Part shown: positions 1 through 21,675 of the stretch, in pieces
Layout of the letters: the number at the start of each line of letters is the position of its first letter
Position numbering within the stretch: the first letter of the stretch is position 1
NCBI GenBank assembly: GCA_026225945.1
Contig: JAMJFZ010000199.1
Span: forward strand, 70,596,501 to 70,660,500
Source: Cricetomys ansorgei
Taxonomy: Eukaryota; Chordata; Mammalia; Rodentia; Nesomyidae
Length of the DNA stretch: 64,000 nt
Direction: 5' to 3'
Notes under the pieces: model-generated
Seen by the model: the letters and a program-made list of their open reading frames with translations, nothing else
What the model was told of the DNA's origin: nothing
The model's database searches: none
Program-made: the position numbers and the translations under genes

Positions 1-29
1 AACCCGAGGAGCCGTCCATCTTGTCTTGT

Positions 30-215
30 TTCTTGTTTTGTTTTTTGGAAAGGCCTCTCACTGGAACCTGAAGCTTGCCAATTAGGCTAGGCTGGCTGGC
101 CAGCGAGCCCTAAATCGGCCTTATTCTGTGCTGGGATTACAGATAAGCACTATTACACCCAGCCTTTTTCACGTGGGTACTAGTGATCCTAGGCGTATGT
201 GGCAAACTCTTCGTT
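30..215 (-). mobile_element. B4 (ID-B1 composite) SINE
   Basis: Minus-oriented: ggctaggctggctggccagc, then tgctgggattacag and tttcacgtgggtac, matching the B4 body. Diverged. Confidence 0.7.
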
Positions 216-429
216 GTATCTCTCTAACCCTAGAATAACTCATTTCTAAAAGACTGCTTACACCAAGCGTAGGCAACTACAAGCAGCAACTGGACTAGTC
301 ATACACTGCAGGGTCTCGGGCATATGAGATGAAGAAACACGATAGAAAGACTTCCTTAAATTAAACATACTATACCATAAACACAAGCAGCCCCGAGTTG
401 GCCTGATGGGCTCCCAACGAGTGCGCCTG

Positions 430-1030
430 GCTGCCTGACCACCAGAGAAGTCCCTAGAAGGCAGACACGAGCGTGGCGGAAGTGACCGAAGCCCCTGCGG
501 AGCAGAGGGGCCGCAGGGAGGGGGCGAGGCGGGGAGGCACTTGGATTTGTAGGTACAGTGGGCGCCCGCTTCCGCTGCTGCCTCAAGGAGCAGGCGCGGT
601 CTCTCTAGGCACAACGGAGGCCTAGGCTCTCGGTGGCCCGAGGGCGCAGGCCCGGACGCTTTCAGCAAGAAAAGCCCGAGGCCGGCGGACAATCCGACCC
701 TCGGGCACCGCGGTCCACGCTTGGCAGGGTGGGGACCCGGGGCGGGGTGCCCTGGGGATTGACGACTGCGCAGAAGGGGCGGGACGGCCCCTTTGTCTTA
801 GGAGCTGTGGCAGCCGCCACGGGGCGGAAGGTTGCAGCAGATGGTGAGTGGCATTCTCCCGCGGGACCCTCCTTCATCCGCACCCAAGCCCTGCGTCCTC
901 CGGCATGGATGGCTGCCGTCCGGCTGCCGACCCAGGCCGCACCCTCCACCCCAGTCCCTCGCACCCTCCTGGCCCCTCTCCCAGGACCCCCCGCGGTGGC
1001 TCCCGCTAGCCTGGGTCGTGGGGGGGCGGG
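430..1030 (+). promoter_or_regulatory. Znf250: CpG-island promoter of Znf250
   Basis: The stretch is GC-rich with dense CpG in an otherwise CpG-poor region. It holds an ETS-like ggcggaagtgacc near 474, an NRF1-like tgcgcag near 768 and a GC box (ggggcggga) near 776, and ends around the exon 1 donor. No TATA box. Open frames on either strand here are by-products of base composition. Confidence 0.7.
800..843 (+). other. Znf250: Znf250 untranslated exon 1 (5' end approximate)
   Basis: The CpG island ends in a strong donor, gcagatg|gtgagt, at 843/844, followed by an 8.3-kb intron to the acceptor at 9178. No TATA box was seen, so the start position is only a guess. The ATG at 841-843 lies directly on the donor and is unlikely to be the main start, since the next exon carries MAAAGLL. 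Confidence 0.6.
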
Positions 1031-1397
1031 GGGATCTGATGTGCCTAAGGTCTCTTACTGGTTAGTTAATTTGGTTTGGCTTGGGGTGCGGATAAGGTTT
1101 TGTTTGGTGAAATAACCGCGTCCCAGACTGCCCTGGAAGTCCCGTATCCGCACAATCTTTCCCCTAACCCGGGCTACAGTCAGGGCCACCATGCAGGGTT
1201 TTAGATCACACACAGGATCTTAGCGGATCTTGCGGCGTCCTCAGTCAAGGGCTTTTCTTGTGGAAGTGAAGTGCTCTGCTCTGTTCCACATAACCAAGCT
1301 TCTCGAATTTATTTTTCTGCTAATGCCCTCTTGTTACTTTGCAAAAGCCCTTAAAAAAAAAAAAAAGTGGATGGCAACAACTTCTCTAACAGGGCAT

Positions 1398-1592
1398 TTT
1401 CTTGTTTAATTTTTATTTTATGTGTGCGTATGTGTTTTGCCTGCATGTGTATCAATATCATGTGCATGCCTGGTGCCAGTGAAGGCATCGGGTCCCCTGG
1501 AACTGGCTGTCAGCAGCCATGTGGGTGCTGGGAATCAAATGTGTGTCCTGCAGAAGATCAACTTGCACTCTTGGTCGTCTCTTCAGCCCCTG
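1398..1592 (-). mobile_element. B3/B2 SINE
   Basis: Minus-oriented: gttttgcctgcatgtgtatc, tcccctggaactgg, catgtgggtgctgggaatc, ending in tcttcagcccc. Open frames across it are fortuitous. Confidence 0.8.
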
Positions 1593-1621
1593 CATTTAAA
1601 AATTTCGTAGGAAGTGATATT

Positions 1622-1915
1622 GAATCTGTGAAAGGAGAGATAGCTCAGTAGAACACCTAGGTCCATATCACCAGAACCCACTTTTTAAAAGCCGGATGTG
1701 GTGACCAGTACTGTTATCCCCAGCTCTGGGGAGGAGACAGGCAGACTCCTGGAGCTCACTACCTTACTTGCTGAGTTCCAGGCCAGTGAGAGATCCTGAT
1801 ACCCCCTAAAAGATAAAGGGCTTCTGAGGAACGACGCCTGAGGTTGTCCTATGACCTCCATGCGCTTGCCGGCGTGCAGGTACACACACATACACACATA
1901 CGGGAAAATTACAAT
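1622..1915 (+). mobile_element. B4/RSINE1-type SINE
   Basis: A tRNA-like head (gagagatagctcagtagaac), a B1-like middle (ccggatgtggtgacc) and the RSINE-type end cctgaggttgtcctatgacc followed by acacacat repeats. Confidence 0.7.
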
Positions 1916-2617
1916 AATTTCCTTGCATGTGGGGGATGAAGTATGGGCACGATTGTATTCTCTAAGGCCAGAGAAGGACATTAGATAGAATGCCCACTGA
2001 GCCATCCCCCCAGCCCACAATAATTCTTTTAAATGTCACTCTGCCCAGCACCCTGTCAGTGAATGCACAGTGACACTGGGAGCAGTTTCCTGTGCATCTT
2101 TCTAGAATAATTGGAAGCAAGTACTATTGCCGGTGCACGTGTGCACTTTTATTATTAACATAAAAGGAAAGCCCCACTGGGCTCTACCACTATAGATGCT
2201 TCTGTTTAAAGCTGTGTGGATATCAGTTCTGTCACTGTGCATTTCCTTGTAGGGGACACAGAGAAGTTCTGAGGTTAATAGCTTAGGGCTAGTAAGCCAC
2301 CTTGCCGCCGTATGTGGGGCCCAGTGCCTGGGGCGTTCTTGCCATAAAGGTGTTTCAATTTCCATTCTCCATTTTTATTGATGAGGGTGAAATCTCTGCA
2401 TTTGCCTTTTCGCTGTTTGGGAAAAGAACTGCTTGACTATGCCAGCGGACTGTGGGTGTCTAGGTTGGTCAGTGATGGTCCCTGTGGTTAGGATACATCA
2501 CTTTGCGATTTCTCACCATCCCATTCAGATTAACCAGCTTGTGTTCCGTTTGTGTGTGTTAAGCACACACTTCCTGTGTGTCTTTTTTACTCACTGGAAG
2601 TGTCTTCTTTGATTTCC

Positions 2618-2818
2618 TTTTATTTATTTTTATTTATTTAATTTTGCTCTGTGTGCATTGGTGTTTTGCCTGCATGTGTGTCTATGTGAGGATGCCGGAT
2701 ATCCTTGATCTGGAGTTACAGACAAGTGTTACTCGCCATGTGGGTGCTGGGAATTGAACCCAGATACTCTGGAAGAAGAGTCAGAGCTTTTAACCACTGA
2801 GCCATTTCTCTAGCCCCC
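2618..2818 (-). mobile_element. B3/B2 SINE
   Basis: Minus-oriented: tttgcctgcatgtgtgtc, catgtgggtgctgggaattg, ttaaccactgagcc. Flanking tatttatttttt runs may be target duplications. Confidence 0.8.
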
Positions 2819-3149
2819 TATTTATTTTTTAATTAGAAGGAATTTGTTGTTATGGGCAAATATTTCCCATTAAAGTATTTTGGCTTTTTGCTAAGTTTTA
2901 AAGGGCTTCCTTATTTCAAGATTATTTTTTAAATAACCTGGTTTTGTCTCTCGTACTTGTAAAATGTTGGGTCTATGTGGAATTTATTTAGATAAGGGGT
3001 GAAGTTAGAATCCAGCATCACTTTTCCTCGTAAATCATAACCATTGCTAACACTGTCCACCATCTATTGGATAATTTATCTTTCCATGTACTTGAAATGC
3101 ACCTGTGTCATTCTTCCCTATGCTTAGGCCTATTTGGGGAGAGTTGTTG

Positions 3150-3345
3150 TTGGATTTTATTTTGTGTGTATGGGTGTTTTCCCTGCATGCACATCTATGT
3201 ACCACGTGTGTGCAGTGCCTGAGGAAGCCAGAAGAGGGCTTCCGATCCCCTAGAACTGGAGTTACAGGTGGTTGTGAGCCTCCATGTGGGTGCTGGGATT
3301 TGAACCCAGGTCTCCTGGAAGAGCAACCTCAACCCTTATTGTAGG
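3150..3345 (-). mobile_element. B3 SINE, 3' part
   Basis: Minus-oriented: gaagccagaagagggcttcc, cccctagaactggag, catgtgggtgctgggatttg. The expected ccactgagcc end is missing. Confidence 0.75.
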
Positions 3346-3439
3346 AGTTTTCAGTGGTTCTGATATGCATAAGGCTTCCTACTGATTGGCCAAGTTGGTT
3401 TGGCTTAGGGTGTGAATGAGGTTTTGTCTGGTGAAATAA

Positions 3440-3570
3440 ATCAGTCCTTTTGTTTTGTTTTGTTTTGTTTGTTTTTCAAGATAGGGTTTCTCTGTTGTAA
3501 CTCTGGCTGTAACTCCTGGAACTCACTCTGTAGACCTGGCTGGCCTCGAACTCACAAGAGATCCGAGACA
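3440..3570 (-). mobile_element. B1 SINE with (ttttg)n tail
   Basis: Minus-oriented B1: gggtttctctgttgtaac, ctcgaactcac; its tail is a run of ttttg units. Confidence 0.8.
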
Positions 3571-3762
3571 GTCTTGGGTGGTTAGGATGAGTCGCTTTGT
3601 TTGCAATTTCTCACTATACAAATGAGAGCAATTCTGATATATGGTTGCAGGTGATGTTCTGTTATTGTTTGGTGACTCTTATGTTTGAGGAGGCTTGTAT
3701 TGGAAACCCATTCCCTTTCTGGTCTCCCACTCATGGCTTCCCTCCACAGTGTGTGTTTGTTT

Positions 3763-3870
3763 GGTTTCCTTTGACACAGGATTTCTGTGTAGCCCAGCTG
3801 GCCTGGAACTCTTAAGATCCTCCTGCCTCGGCCTTCTCAGTGCTGAGATTACAGGTTCCTACCTCCAAGT
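3763..3870 (-). mobile_element. Diverged B1 SINE
   Basis: Minus-oriented B1 remnants: gtgtagcccagctggcctgg, cctcggccttctcagtgctg. Confidence 0.6.
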
Positions 3871-4097
3871 ACAGCTTGATGGGATTTCTTTGTCCTTTTC
3901 TAAATTTTTAAAATCTTTCGTCTTCGCCCTACTTTGTGGTAATTTGAGAATTGTGTAAAGATTTAATTTTAATTTTTACCAAAATACTTAACCACTTAAT
4001 CATCTTTTTTCTAGCCACTTGAATCTCTCCTCCATACTGGACTGTGCTCTGTCTCTGTTTCTGATCTGTTTATTCTTCCCCTCCTTCCCCTTTTTCC

Positions 4098-4250
4098 TGT
4101 GGTTTGTTTGTTGTGTTTTGTTTGAGACAGAATCTTGCTGTGCAGCTCAAGGTACAGTGGCTTAGAACTCACTGTGTAATCTCATGTTGGCAGTCTGCCT
4201 ATCTCAACTTCCCAAGTGCTAGGATTACAGGGGTGTGCCAACACACATAG
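4098..4250 (-). mobile_element. Old B1-family SINE
   Basis: Minus-oriented and diverged: tttgagacagaatcttgctg, cccaagtgctaggattacag. Confidence 0.6.
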
Positions 4251-4422
4251 CTGTATCTAATCTGTCGGTTCTTGCCCAGGCCCAGGTGATCCTGTGACTA
4301 GTGAAGCTTCCTTCTTTGTTGGCTCCTTTCTTAGTGCCCCTTTGTTCACTCTTCTAAATGAATAGAAAGTATTTAGTTAGGAGACCCTGGACCCCATGAT
4401 CCTCCATAAAAATGTTGATTAA

Positions 4423-4612
4423 CAGGCTGGAGAGATGGCTCAGCAATTAAGAGTACTGGCTGCTCTTGCAGAGGTCCTGAGTTCAATTCCCAGCAGCTAC
4501 ATGGTGGCTCACAACCATCTATAATGGGGTCTGATGGCCTCTTCTGGAATACAAATGTACAAGTAAATAGAGCACTCATATACATAAATGGTTATTTAAA
4601 AAAAAAAAAAGC
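4423..4612 (+). mobile_element. B2 SINE
   Basis: aggctggagagatggctcag, cctgagttcaattcccagc, catggtggctcacaaccatc, with a poly(A) end. Confidence 0.88.
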
Positions 4613-5382
4613 AAGAGTAAAAAAAAAGTTGATGTTGTAAATAAGTATAATGTAATAAATATAATGTAAATAATGAATACAATAGAATAATGTTGTGAAT
4701 ACAAATTAGCACTACTGTGATTTGTGGGTGTGTGTTCTTTCATGTCTTGGACCAAGTGTCACTGGTGTGTAGGAAAGCTATCAATTAGATAGATACATCT
4801 GTATTATGATCACTCACTTAGGGAAAATTGCAAGCATTGTGTTTTTGTGCTCACGGTTAGCTGCTCATACTCTAGAAAGCCTACCATGAATGTGAAAAGA
4901 AATCAGTTTCAGAAGACGCAGAGAGTTGAGTAAGGGAAGGCAAGAGGGTCTGGGTGACATTCTCATATCTCACCCCAAACCAGACTAAGGAATGTTTCTG
5001 TGCAAGTGTGTGACCGTGTGCTGTGTCCTCTAGAGGAACAAGTGTGCAAGCTGTGGCACGTCAAGATCTTTTAGGAATTCCGAAATGAATGATTGGTTTC
5101 TGAATTTAGTTTGCAAAACAAAAAAGTCATAACAAAACCAAATCCTGAGTTCTTCATGCGATGATGAGAGCAGACTCCCTCAAACATACTTGGCAATTAA
5201 CTTCTCGATATAGTGTGAGTTGTGCCAGTTTTCATTAAGTGATGTTTGCTTCTAAGAACATTGGTCTCTTGATTCTCTTTTATGTCACTCCTTTGGAATG
5301 TGTTTTAAATAAAACAGTGGTTCCCTTTTGACTAAGGGTATGTGGGGTCTTTACTCATGACGAGTACTGATAATACCCTAGA

Positions 5383-5603
5383 CAGTGGTTCTCAAGCTGT
5401 GGGTCTTGACCTCTTTCGGGGTCCCAACCCTTTCACAAGGGTCCCTAAGACCATCTGCATATCAGATACTTACGTCATGATTCATAACAGTAGCAAAATG
5501 ACAGTTATGAAGCAGCAACAAAAATAATCTTATGGTTGGGGGTCACCACAACATGAGGGACTGTGTTAAAGGGTCGCAGCATTAGAGAGGTCGAGAACCA
5601 CTG
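5383..5603 (+). mobile_element. URR1-like hAT (MER1-type) nonautonomous DNA transposon
   Basis: About 221 bp bounded by terminal inverted repeats cagtggttctc and gagaaccactg, with the internal signatures 'catgattcataacagtag' and 'cacaacatgagg'. Flanks accctaga and ccctaggt share ccctag but are out of register, so the duplication is imperfect. Confidence 0.82.
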
Positions 5604-6867
5604 CCCTAGGTAGTGCTGTTCGTATTTGCCCAAGTGTTAATAGTGGCACAGCCACAACGGGACTCCTCATTCACCATTTCCAAAATTCTCTGCCAGTGAT
5701 TCCAGCTTTGTTCCCACGCCAGCATCTTTACAGGATTTGATTTGAGCTGTCCCTTTAATTTTATAAACAATCCAGACCATTCTCTTTTTGGCCTAAGCTC
5801 CTGTGTTCTTACAGAGCAAAGCTGGGAGGACGGACCTTGGGATCCCGGAGAGAATGGGAAGCTAATTAAAAACTAGTATCCCACATAACTCTGTGTTCCT
5901 GCCTGGTGAGCATGCAAACTATAGGTTGCGGCCATGATATTTTCCCGTTCTTTGCTGAAGTGGAAGTAAAGGAAAATTTGAAAGTAGATAATGCTACTTT
6001 TGAAATCCATTTTGTTCAGATTTAGCAGAGTATAACCATACTTTGTTGTTCTTTTGACTGGATAGCATGAGGAGGTCACCCCTAGCTAGAAACCTAACGT
6101 CGCCTTTGGGTTTGGAAGTTTCCTAAGACCCACTCCAGCCGGCAGCCTGTTCCTTCCCCTTCTTGTCACACACATGTTGACTGTAGAGTCTTGTCCTGCA
6201 GTTGTCAGAGTATGTGAATCTAATGAGATCAGGCAGTGACACCTTGGCCAACAATCTGGAACCCTGCACTCCCCCAAGCGCTCTCTTCTTCCTATCACGT
6301 CATCTTTGTGAGGCCCTCAGAGGATTGTGTTATCTCCCAGACTTACAGGTAGAGCCTCAGTGCCATAAACCCAGGGCAAGGCACACCGTTCTTGGGCTTG
6401 GAGTAATGGCTCAAAATATAGGAATGTCTTATGCCTCCTGTCCCGGTTTACACATGCACTGTCTGGAGGCCTAGCACAGCGTAAATCTTTTCTCTGGTGG
6501 ATTGTGACTTACATGTGGAAGAATCACGTTGACATTTGCTGTGGCGCTGTCATTGAATCTGTGTCCACACCTGATTCGATTTCTGAGGGTCACCCACTAT
6601 CTGAGAGCCTGCCTGACCTGCCTTCATAGGGTTGGATGACCTACTTTAGGAAGCAGGTAAAAACCTCCATGTCCCTATCTCTGCAAGCAGAGTGTTTGCT
6701 CTTGGTTTCTTGTACCAAAGGGTTTCAAGTGTGATATCATGGTAACATTGTTGTTTTAATTTTACTCACTTATTCCACAATTGATCCAATGCTGGTTGTT
6801 CTTCTGGGCCTCCTTCTCGGTCTGCTGGTCCAGTGTAAGGGTAGTTTTAAGAGGTGGGGAGAAGCCA

Positions 6868-7050
6868 GGCGGTGGTGATGCACGCCTTTAATCCCAGCAC
6901 TCAGAGGCAGAGGCAGACAGATCTCTGTGAGTTTGAGGCCAGCCTGGTCTACAGAGTGAGTTCCAGGACAGCCAGAGTTACAACAGAGAAACCCTGTCTT
7001 GAAAAATCGAAAAAGAAAAAGGAAAGAGGAAAAAAAAAAAAACAAACAAA
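6868..7050 (+). mobile_element. B1 SINE
   Basis: ccaggcggtggtgatgcacg, cctttaatcccagcactcag, gttacaacagagaaaccctg and an A-rich tail. Flanks aggtggggaga and aggtgaagaga look like a target duplication. Confidence 0.9.
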
Positions 7051-7799
7051 AAGGTGAAGAGAACAGAGGCCTCCCATTGGGGTGAAGGAAGTATAAGCCA
7101 ATGAGTTAGTAATCTGTTACTCTCTGAAGGTCACAGGAGTTAGGACAGTTACTAGGTCAGCCATACGAACCTAGAGACCTATCAGGAGGCCTGAATGCAG
7201 ATTCTCTGTATTTTCATCATTAGATCCCCAGCTAGGTATAGTCAGTACTATAGGCTGAGTAACTGTCCCAGGGTCAGGCTTCCGGGGAGCCAGAGCTGCT
7301 CTGTGAAGGTTAGTTTCTCATGAAGAGGTTAGTGATGAGGCGAGGCACTCTGAGAAGGCTGAGGGAGACCAGTGTCCAATAGACTGGCGGTGTGCCCACT
7401 GCCACTATAGACCATGACCAAGCACTAACATTGGATTTTGCCCTTTGGAAATAAAGGAATCCCTAACAAGGGTTGCTTCAGGGACCAGCAGAGGTGACAT
7501 CATGTAAACACAGTGCTCTCCTGGAAAGCCGAAGGGGTAAAGACCACATGGGGTGAATCTGCTCCCGTGGGAGGCAACAGGGCAAGGGTGCCTGGAGGGT
7601 AAGAAGGACTGGCTGCTGCCAGAGGTATGGGACAGGGCTAGAGAATCAGGAGGTAGCAGGAATCATGTACAGGGGCCAGAAAGGGGAGGCTGAGCACCTT
7701 ATATTTAATCTAGGGTTGCGTTACAGATTCATCTGGATACAGACACTACTAAATAGGGACGGGTTCCAACCGAACTGAATTCTAAAGCCTACCTTTTTT

Positions 7800-7965
7800 G
7801 TTGCTGTTGTTTTTTGTTTTTTCAAGACAGGGTCTCTCTGTTGTCACTTGGCTGTCCTGGAACTCACTCTGTAGACCAGGCTGGCCTCGAACTCACAGAG
7901 AACTGTCTGCCTCTGGCTCCCAAGCGCTGAGATTAAAGGAGAGTGCCACCACCACCAGGCTCTAA
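7800..7965 (-). mobile_element. B1 SINE
   Basis: Minus-oriented: ttcaagacagggtctctctg, gtagaccaggctggcctcg, with the (tttttg) tail first. It is followed by an unrelated (ctat)n run. Confidence 0.85.
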
Positions 7966-7986
7966 AGCCTATCTTCTTTTATTATG

Positions 7987-8023
7987 GATCTGTCTATCTA
8001 TCTATCTATCTATTTATTTATTG
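7987..8023 (+). repeat. (CTAT)n microsatellite
   Basis: About seven tetranucleotide units ctat leading into ttta units. Confidence 0.9.
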
Positions 8024-8300
8024 CAGGGTGAGGCATGCATGCATGTAGAAGAAGAGTCTGTTCTCCCCTTCCACATGTGGGTCCCGGGACTGAACTCAAG
8101 TTGTCAGGCTTTGTGGAAAGCCCACTGGACTATTTTCTTGGCTGTCATCATTTGTGTTGTTTTTGTTTAACATTTATTATTTCATTTTGTGTGTTTACAT
8201 GTGTATGTGGGCATGTGCATGCCATAGCATGTGTGTGGAGGTCAGAGTACAACCAACGAGAGCTGGTTCTCTCCTCCTACCATGTAGAGCCCTTTCCTCA
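8024..8300 (-). mobile_element. Two B3-type SINE fragments
   Basis: Minus-oriented: a piece with ccacatgtgggtcccgggac, then a second starting tttattatttcattttgtgt and containing gtgtggaggtcagagtac. Confidence 0.6.
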
Positions 8301-8663
8301 TCAGAGCACCAGAGGCCGACAAAGGGCCTGCGCCCCGGGCTCTCCATGGAAGTGTGGGCCTCACATAGACACAGCATCTACTTCCCACTTTGGAGGGAGG
8401 ACTTCTTGGGAGGCAGCTTGACTTAATGACTACAGGCTCCGCAGGAACCATGTGAATGCCTTGAGAGTAGAGCATGGAGAACCCTGCACAGCTACTGTCC
8501 TTGTGAGCAGGCAGGACCACAGGCCAGGGCCAAGGTGAACAGGCCAGCAACCAGAGCCCTCACTGGCTCCCCAACATAGACATGATCAACCAACCATGAG
8601 GACCCCAGTGGTCTAGGGGTGAAAGGTTGGAAAGCCATGAGTACCCCGCTTAGAAATCCTTAT

Positions 8664-8818
8664 CATTTTTTTAAAAAATATTTTTCATGGGTATGTTTAT
8701 GCATATGTTCTGATGTGAGTTCATGTATACCACATATGTGTAATAGGTCACAGAGACTCACAAACCTGGGTCCTCTGCAAGAGTAGCTGAGCCCACTGAG
8801 CCATCTCTCTAGCCCCAC
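8664..8818 (-). mobile_element. B3-type SINE
   Basis: Minus-oriented and diverged, ending cccactgagccatctctcta. Confidence 0.65.
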
Positions 8819-9194
8819 TTGCCTTTAAATAACAAAAACAACAACCAAAACCCAGGGTGTGAAGCCCTGACTGGCCTAAAACTCACAAAGATATATCAGC
8901 CTCTGGCTCTCCTTACCATTTTTTAAATGGGATTACCCTGACTACGCCTCCTATGTAGAACAGGCAGGGACCATGTTTGCTCAGGACTCTGCACAAGAAA
9001 ACACCATTGTGAGCATGGGTGTGGGGAGACATGACACAGCAGGTCTGCAGAGGGCTCAGCTCCTTGGGTCCCATTTCAGCATGCCTCTCCTAGGTCAGGG
9101 TCTGTTGGACTAGACTCTCACGTGTTCTCTCTTCTTTCTCAGCCCCACAGGATCCTCTGATTTCTGTCTTCCTCACAGACCCAGGGAAACAAGT

Positions 9195-19042
<9,848 letters not shown>

Positions 19043-19521
19043 TCCATTGTGATCCATAGCTGTCAGAAGCCCACACTTAGAACATGCGCGAGGCATGCAA
19101 GCCTTCCTCCTAGAAGGGAATTCTGTTAAAATCTACAGGGCTTTTCCTTGGTGACTCAGTGTCACAATTCCATGTCCCTTCTGGGGAAAAACATTCAGCA
19201 AATGTTAATATTATTTTCCTCAGCATCTTGGAGTTATATTGGAGAGTAATCCTACAATTGTGGGTATTGCTAAAGATAGCCATAATTCTCCCTTCCTTTA
19301 TTTGACATGAATTAGTTTATTGAAGCGATGGGAAAGTTAAGGCGTAGGGACTATTGACATTTCAGATGAAGTTCCTCTCCTTACAAAGCTTCATGACTTT
19401 CCCGTATGCATCTGATCATTCCAATATTGTACTTAAATTTAGAATGTTGGGCTATTTTCAGTATTCTCTTAAAACACTTAAGTGCTAGGTGGATAAAGGG
19501 GTATTAAAAAAAAAAAAAAGA

Positions 19522-19690
19522 TTATTGGGCCAGAGAGATGGCTCAGTGGATAAAGCCTGATAGAACCCACACAGTGGACAGAAAGAACCAACTCCCACAA
19601 GATGTCCTCTGGCTTCCATGTGAGCTCCAAGCGCATGAGCATGTGATATACACAAACACGCACAAATAAGATCGGTATTTTAAAATATCC
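19522..19690 (+). mobile_element. RSINE1/B4-type SINE
   Basis: ccagagagatggctcagtgg, tagaacccacacagtggac, gatgtcctctggcttccat. It follows an ATTAAA-plus-poly(A) run in the Znf250 3' region. Confidence 0.65.
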
Positions 19691-19843
19691 GCCCATCAAA
19701 TATTCCGAAATGGCAGTTCTGAGTGTTTGGAAATCCCTGTTTTGTATGAAAACAAAGTAAGGGGAATAGATACAGTAGTGAAAATTTATGTAAACTAAAA
19801 AAAAAAAAAAAAAAAAAAACAAACTGGTGCCTGTCTTAAGGTT

Positions 19844-20520
19844 TCTGTTCTGATGTAACACCATGACCAGAGCAATTTAGAGAAGGGGTTTATTTTACAG
19901 TTTGCCATCAAAGGAAGTCAACGCAGGAACTCACACACAAGCCACAGAATAGCACCGCTTACTGGCTTGCTCAACGCACTTTCTTATACAACTTCAGGTA
20001 GGATCCACTCACACCTGCTGGTCCCATGCTACCAGCTGTGCTGTGCTCTCCACTCAAAATGGGCTGTACCTTCACCAATAGCCTCTCCCGGCTCTCTTCA
20101 GGGACTCTAACCCCGCCGCATGGTGCCAAGTCTCAATATCTCTCCATGGTCCCTTCAATCCTAGGGCTTCTACAAAAACTGAGACTTCACCTTCATCAGT
20201 GGCCTCTCACAGTGCCAAGCCCCAGCTTGAAGCCACGTGACCCCTTCATGCCTTCAATATCAGTACCACCTTGAAACACCTTAAACACTACTCAGTTCTG
20301 TTGCCAGCACAAGGTACAAACTTGGCTGCCTCTGGACCATCGCTTCTGAATGCTAACCCTAAGAAAACACTTCCCAGATTTCACTTCAGTGATGTTGGTC
20401 TCTTTTTAACTTCTTCAACCCCAGCTGATCCATATTGATTGTTCCAGCAAAGCAAAGGTTCGCTTTAATGGTTCTGGTCTCTTGGTTTCTTTACTCTTAG
20501 CTAACCAGAACCACAGATTT
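19844..20520 (+). mobile_element. Rodent long interspersed repeat (L1/LTR-type, family unassigned)
   Basis: Starts tgtcttaaggtttctgttct then gtaacaccatgaccagagc and contains ttactggcttgctc. Related ends occur at 26290-26400, 40770-40825 and 53960-54340. I recognise it as a common rodent repeat but cannot name it safely. Confidence 0.6.
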
Positions 20521-20579
20521 TTTTTTCTCCCAAGACAGGGTTTCTCTACCCAACATGAACCACAGAGTTTTAATTGAAA

Positions 20580-20735
20580 ATACTGCCAGGTGATGATGGC
20601 ACATGCCTTTAATCCCAACACTCTGGAGGCAGAGGCAAGCGGATCTCAGAGTTTCAGGCCAGCCTGGTTGACAGAGGGAGTTCTAGGACAGCCAGGACTA
20701 CACAGAGAAACTCTGTCTCAAAAAACCAAAGAGAA
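20580..20735 (+). mobile_element. B1 SINE
   Basis: gccaggtgatgatggcacat, cctttaatcccaacactctg, aggactacacagagaaactc. A B1 fragment in reverse lies just before it at about 20521-20550. Confidence 0.85.
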
Positions 20736-20884
20736 AAAATGTTAAATAGCTCCCAATAGTCTTTAAGGGGTTCTGAAAACTTTCCTCTGAAACACTATCT
20801 GTACTGCAAAAAAAAAAAAAAAAAAGCAGACACTGCCATAATTTTACTCATCAGACAGGATGACCTAACCCTCTAGTAACAATT

Positions 20885-21060
20885 CAACTCAGGAACTGGT
20901 AAGGTGGCTCAGTGGGTAACGGTGCTTGCCACTAAGCCTGATAATGGAATTCAACCCCTAGAGCCCACACAGTGGACGGGGAGCTCCTCCACACTCCAGC
21001 CATGGTATATGTGTCTGCACACAAACATACATGCACATACATTACATAAATGTAAAAGTC
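20885..21060 (+). mobile_element. RSINE1/B4-type SINE
   Basis: tggtaaggtggctcagtggg, cttgccactaagcctgataa, cccacacagtggacgg. Confidence 0.7.
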
Positions 21061-21079
21061 AACACAAAAGTAGATCGTT

Positions 21080-21300
21080 TAGGGGCTGGAAATTAATTCA
21101 TTTGGTAGAGTGTGTGAAGCCAGGGGTTCGATCCCCAGAACTACATAACCCTGAGTTGTGCATGCCGGTAGTATCTGTACTTGAGAGGGGAGAGGAGAGC
21201 AGGGGGATCAGGAGCTCAAGGCCATCGTTGAATTTACGTCAAGATGGAGTTGGTATGAGACACACACACACACCTGCCAACTCTAAAACAATAAAAACCT
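21080..21300 (+). mobile_element. B4 (ID-B1) SINE
   Basis: ggggctggaaattaattcat, aggggttcgatccccagaac, gttgtgcatgccggtagtat, with a short (ca)n inside. Confidence 0.65.
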
Positions 21301-21484
21301 TTAAATGGGTATTTTCCTCAAAATCTTTTTTTGGGACCCACAGTTCTCTTGGACATTGAACAGGCATAGGACAGGTGCTCACACCAACCAGTGCCTCTCC
21401 ACATTTGTAGATGTGTCCAGGGCATCTAAAATGTCTTAAGTTCAACTCTTCTACACTGCCTCTGATGTCCTGTAAGTGGAGGAT

Positions 21485-21675
21485 TTTTTTAGACCAATTT
21501 TTTATTTATTGGGGGGTGTTGTGGGTGTGTGTGCACATGCTACAACATGCACGTGGTCAGAGACATCTTTCGGGAGTTGGTTCTCACCTCCTACCTTGTG
21601 GGTCCCTGGGATTGAACTCTGATCCTCAGTCTTGGTAGCAGATGTCTCTACCTGCTGAGCCATCTGGACAGTGGC
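21485..21675 (-). mobile_element. B3 SINE
   Basis: Minus-oriented: cacgtggtcagagacatctt, ctgggattgaactctgatcc, cctgctgagccatctgg. Confidence 0.72.

Noticed and set aside
633..1115. 160-codon plus-strand frame at the left CpG island
   Set aside because: Composition-driven; it crosses the exon 1 donor and shows no family resemblance.
4423..4500. tRNA-like sequences at the start of many elements
   Set aside because: These are the tRNA-derived heads of B2/B3/B4 SINEs, not functional tRNA genes.
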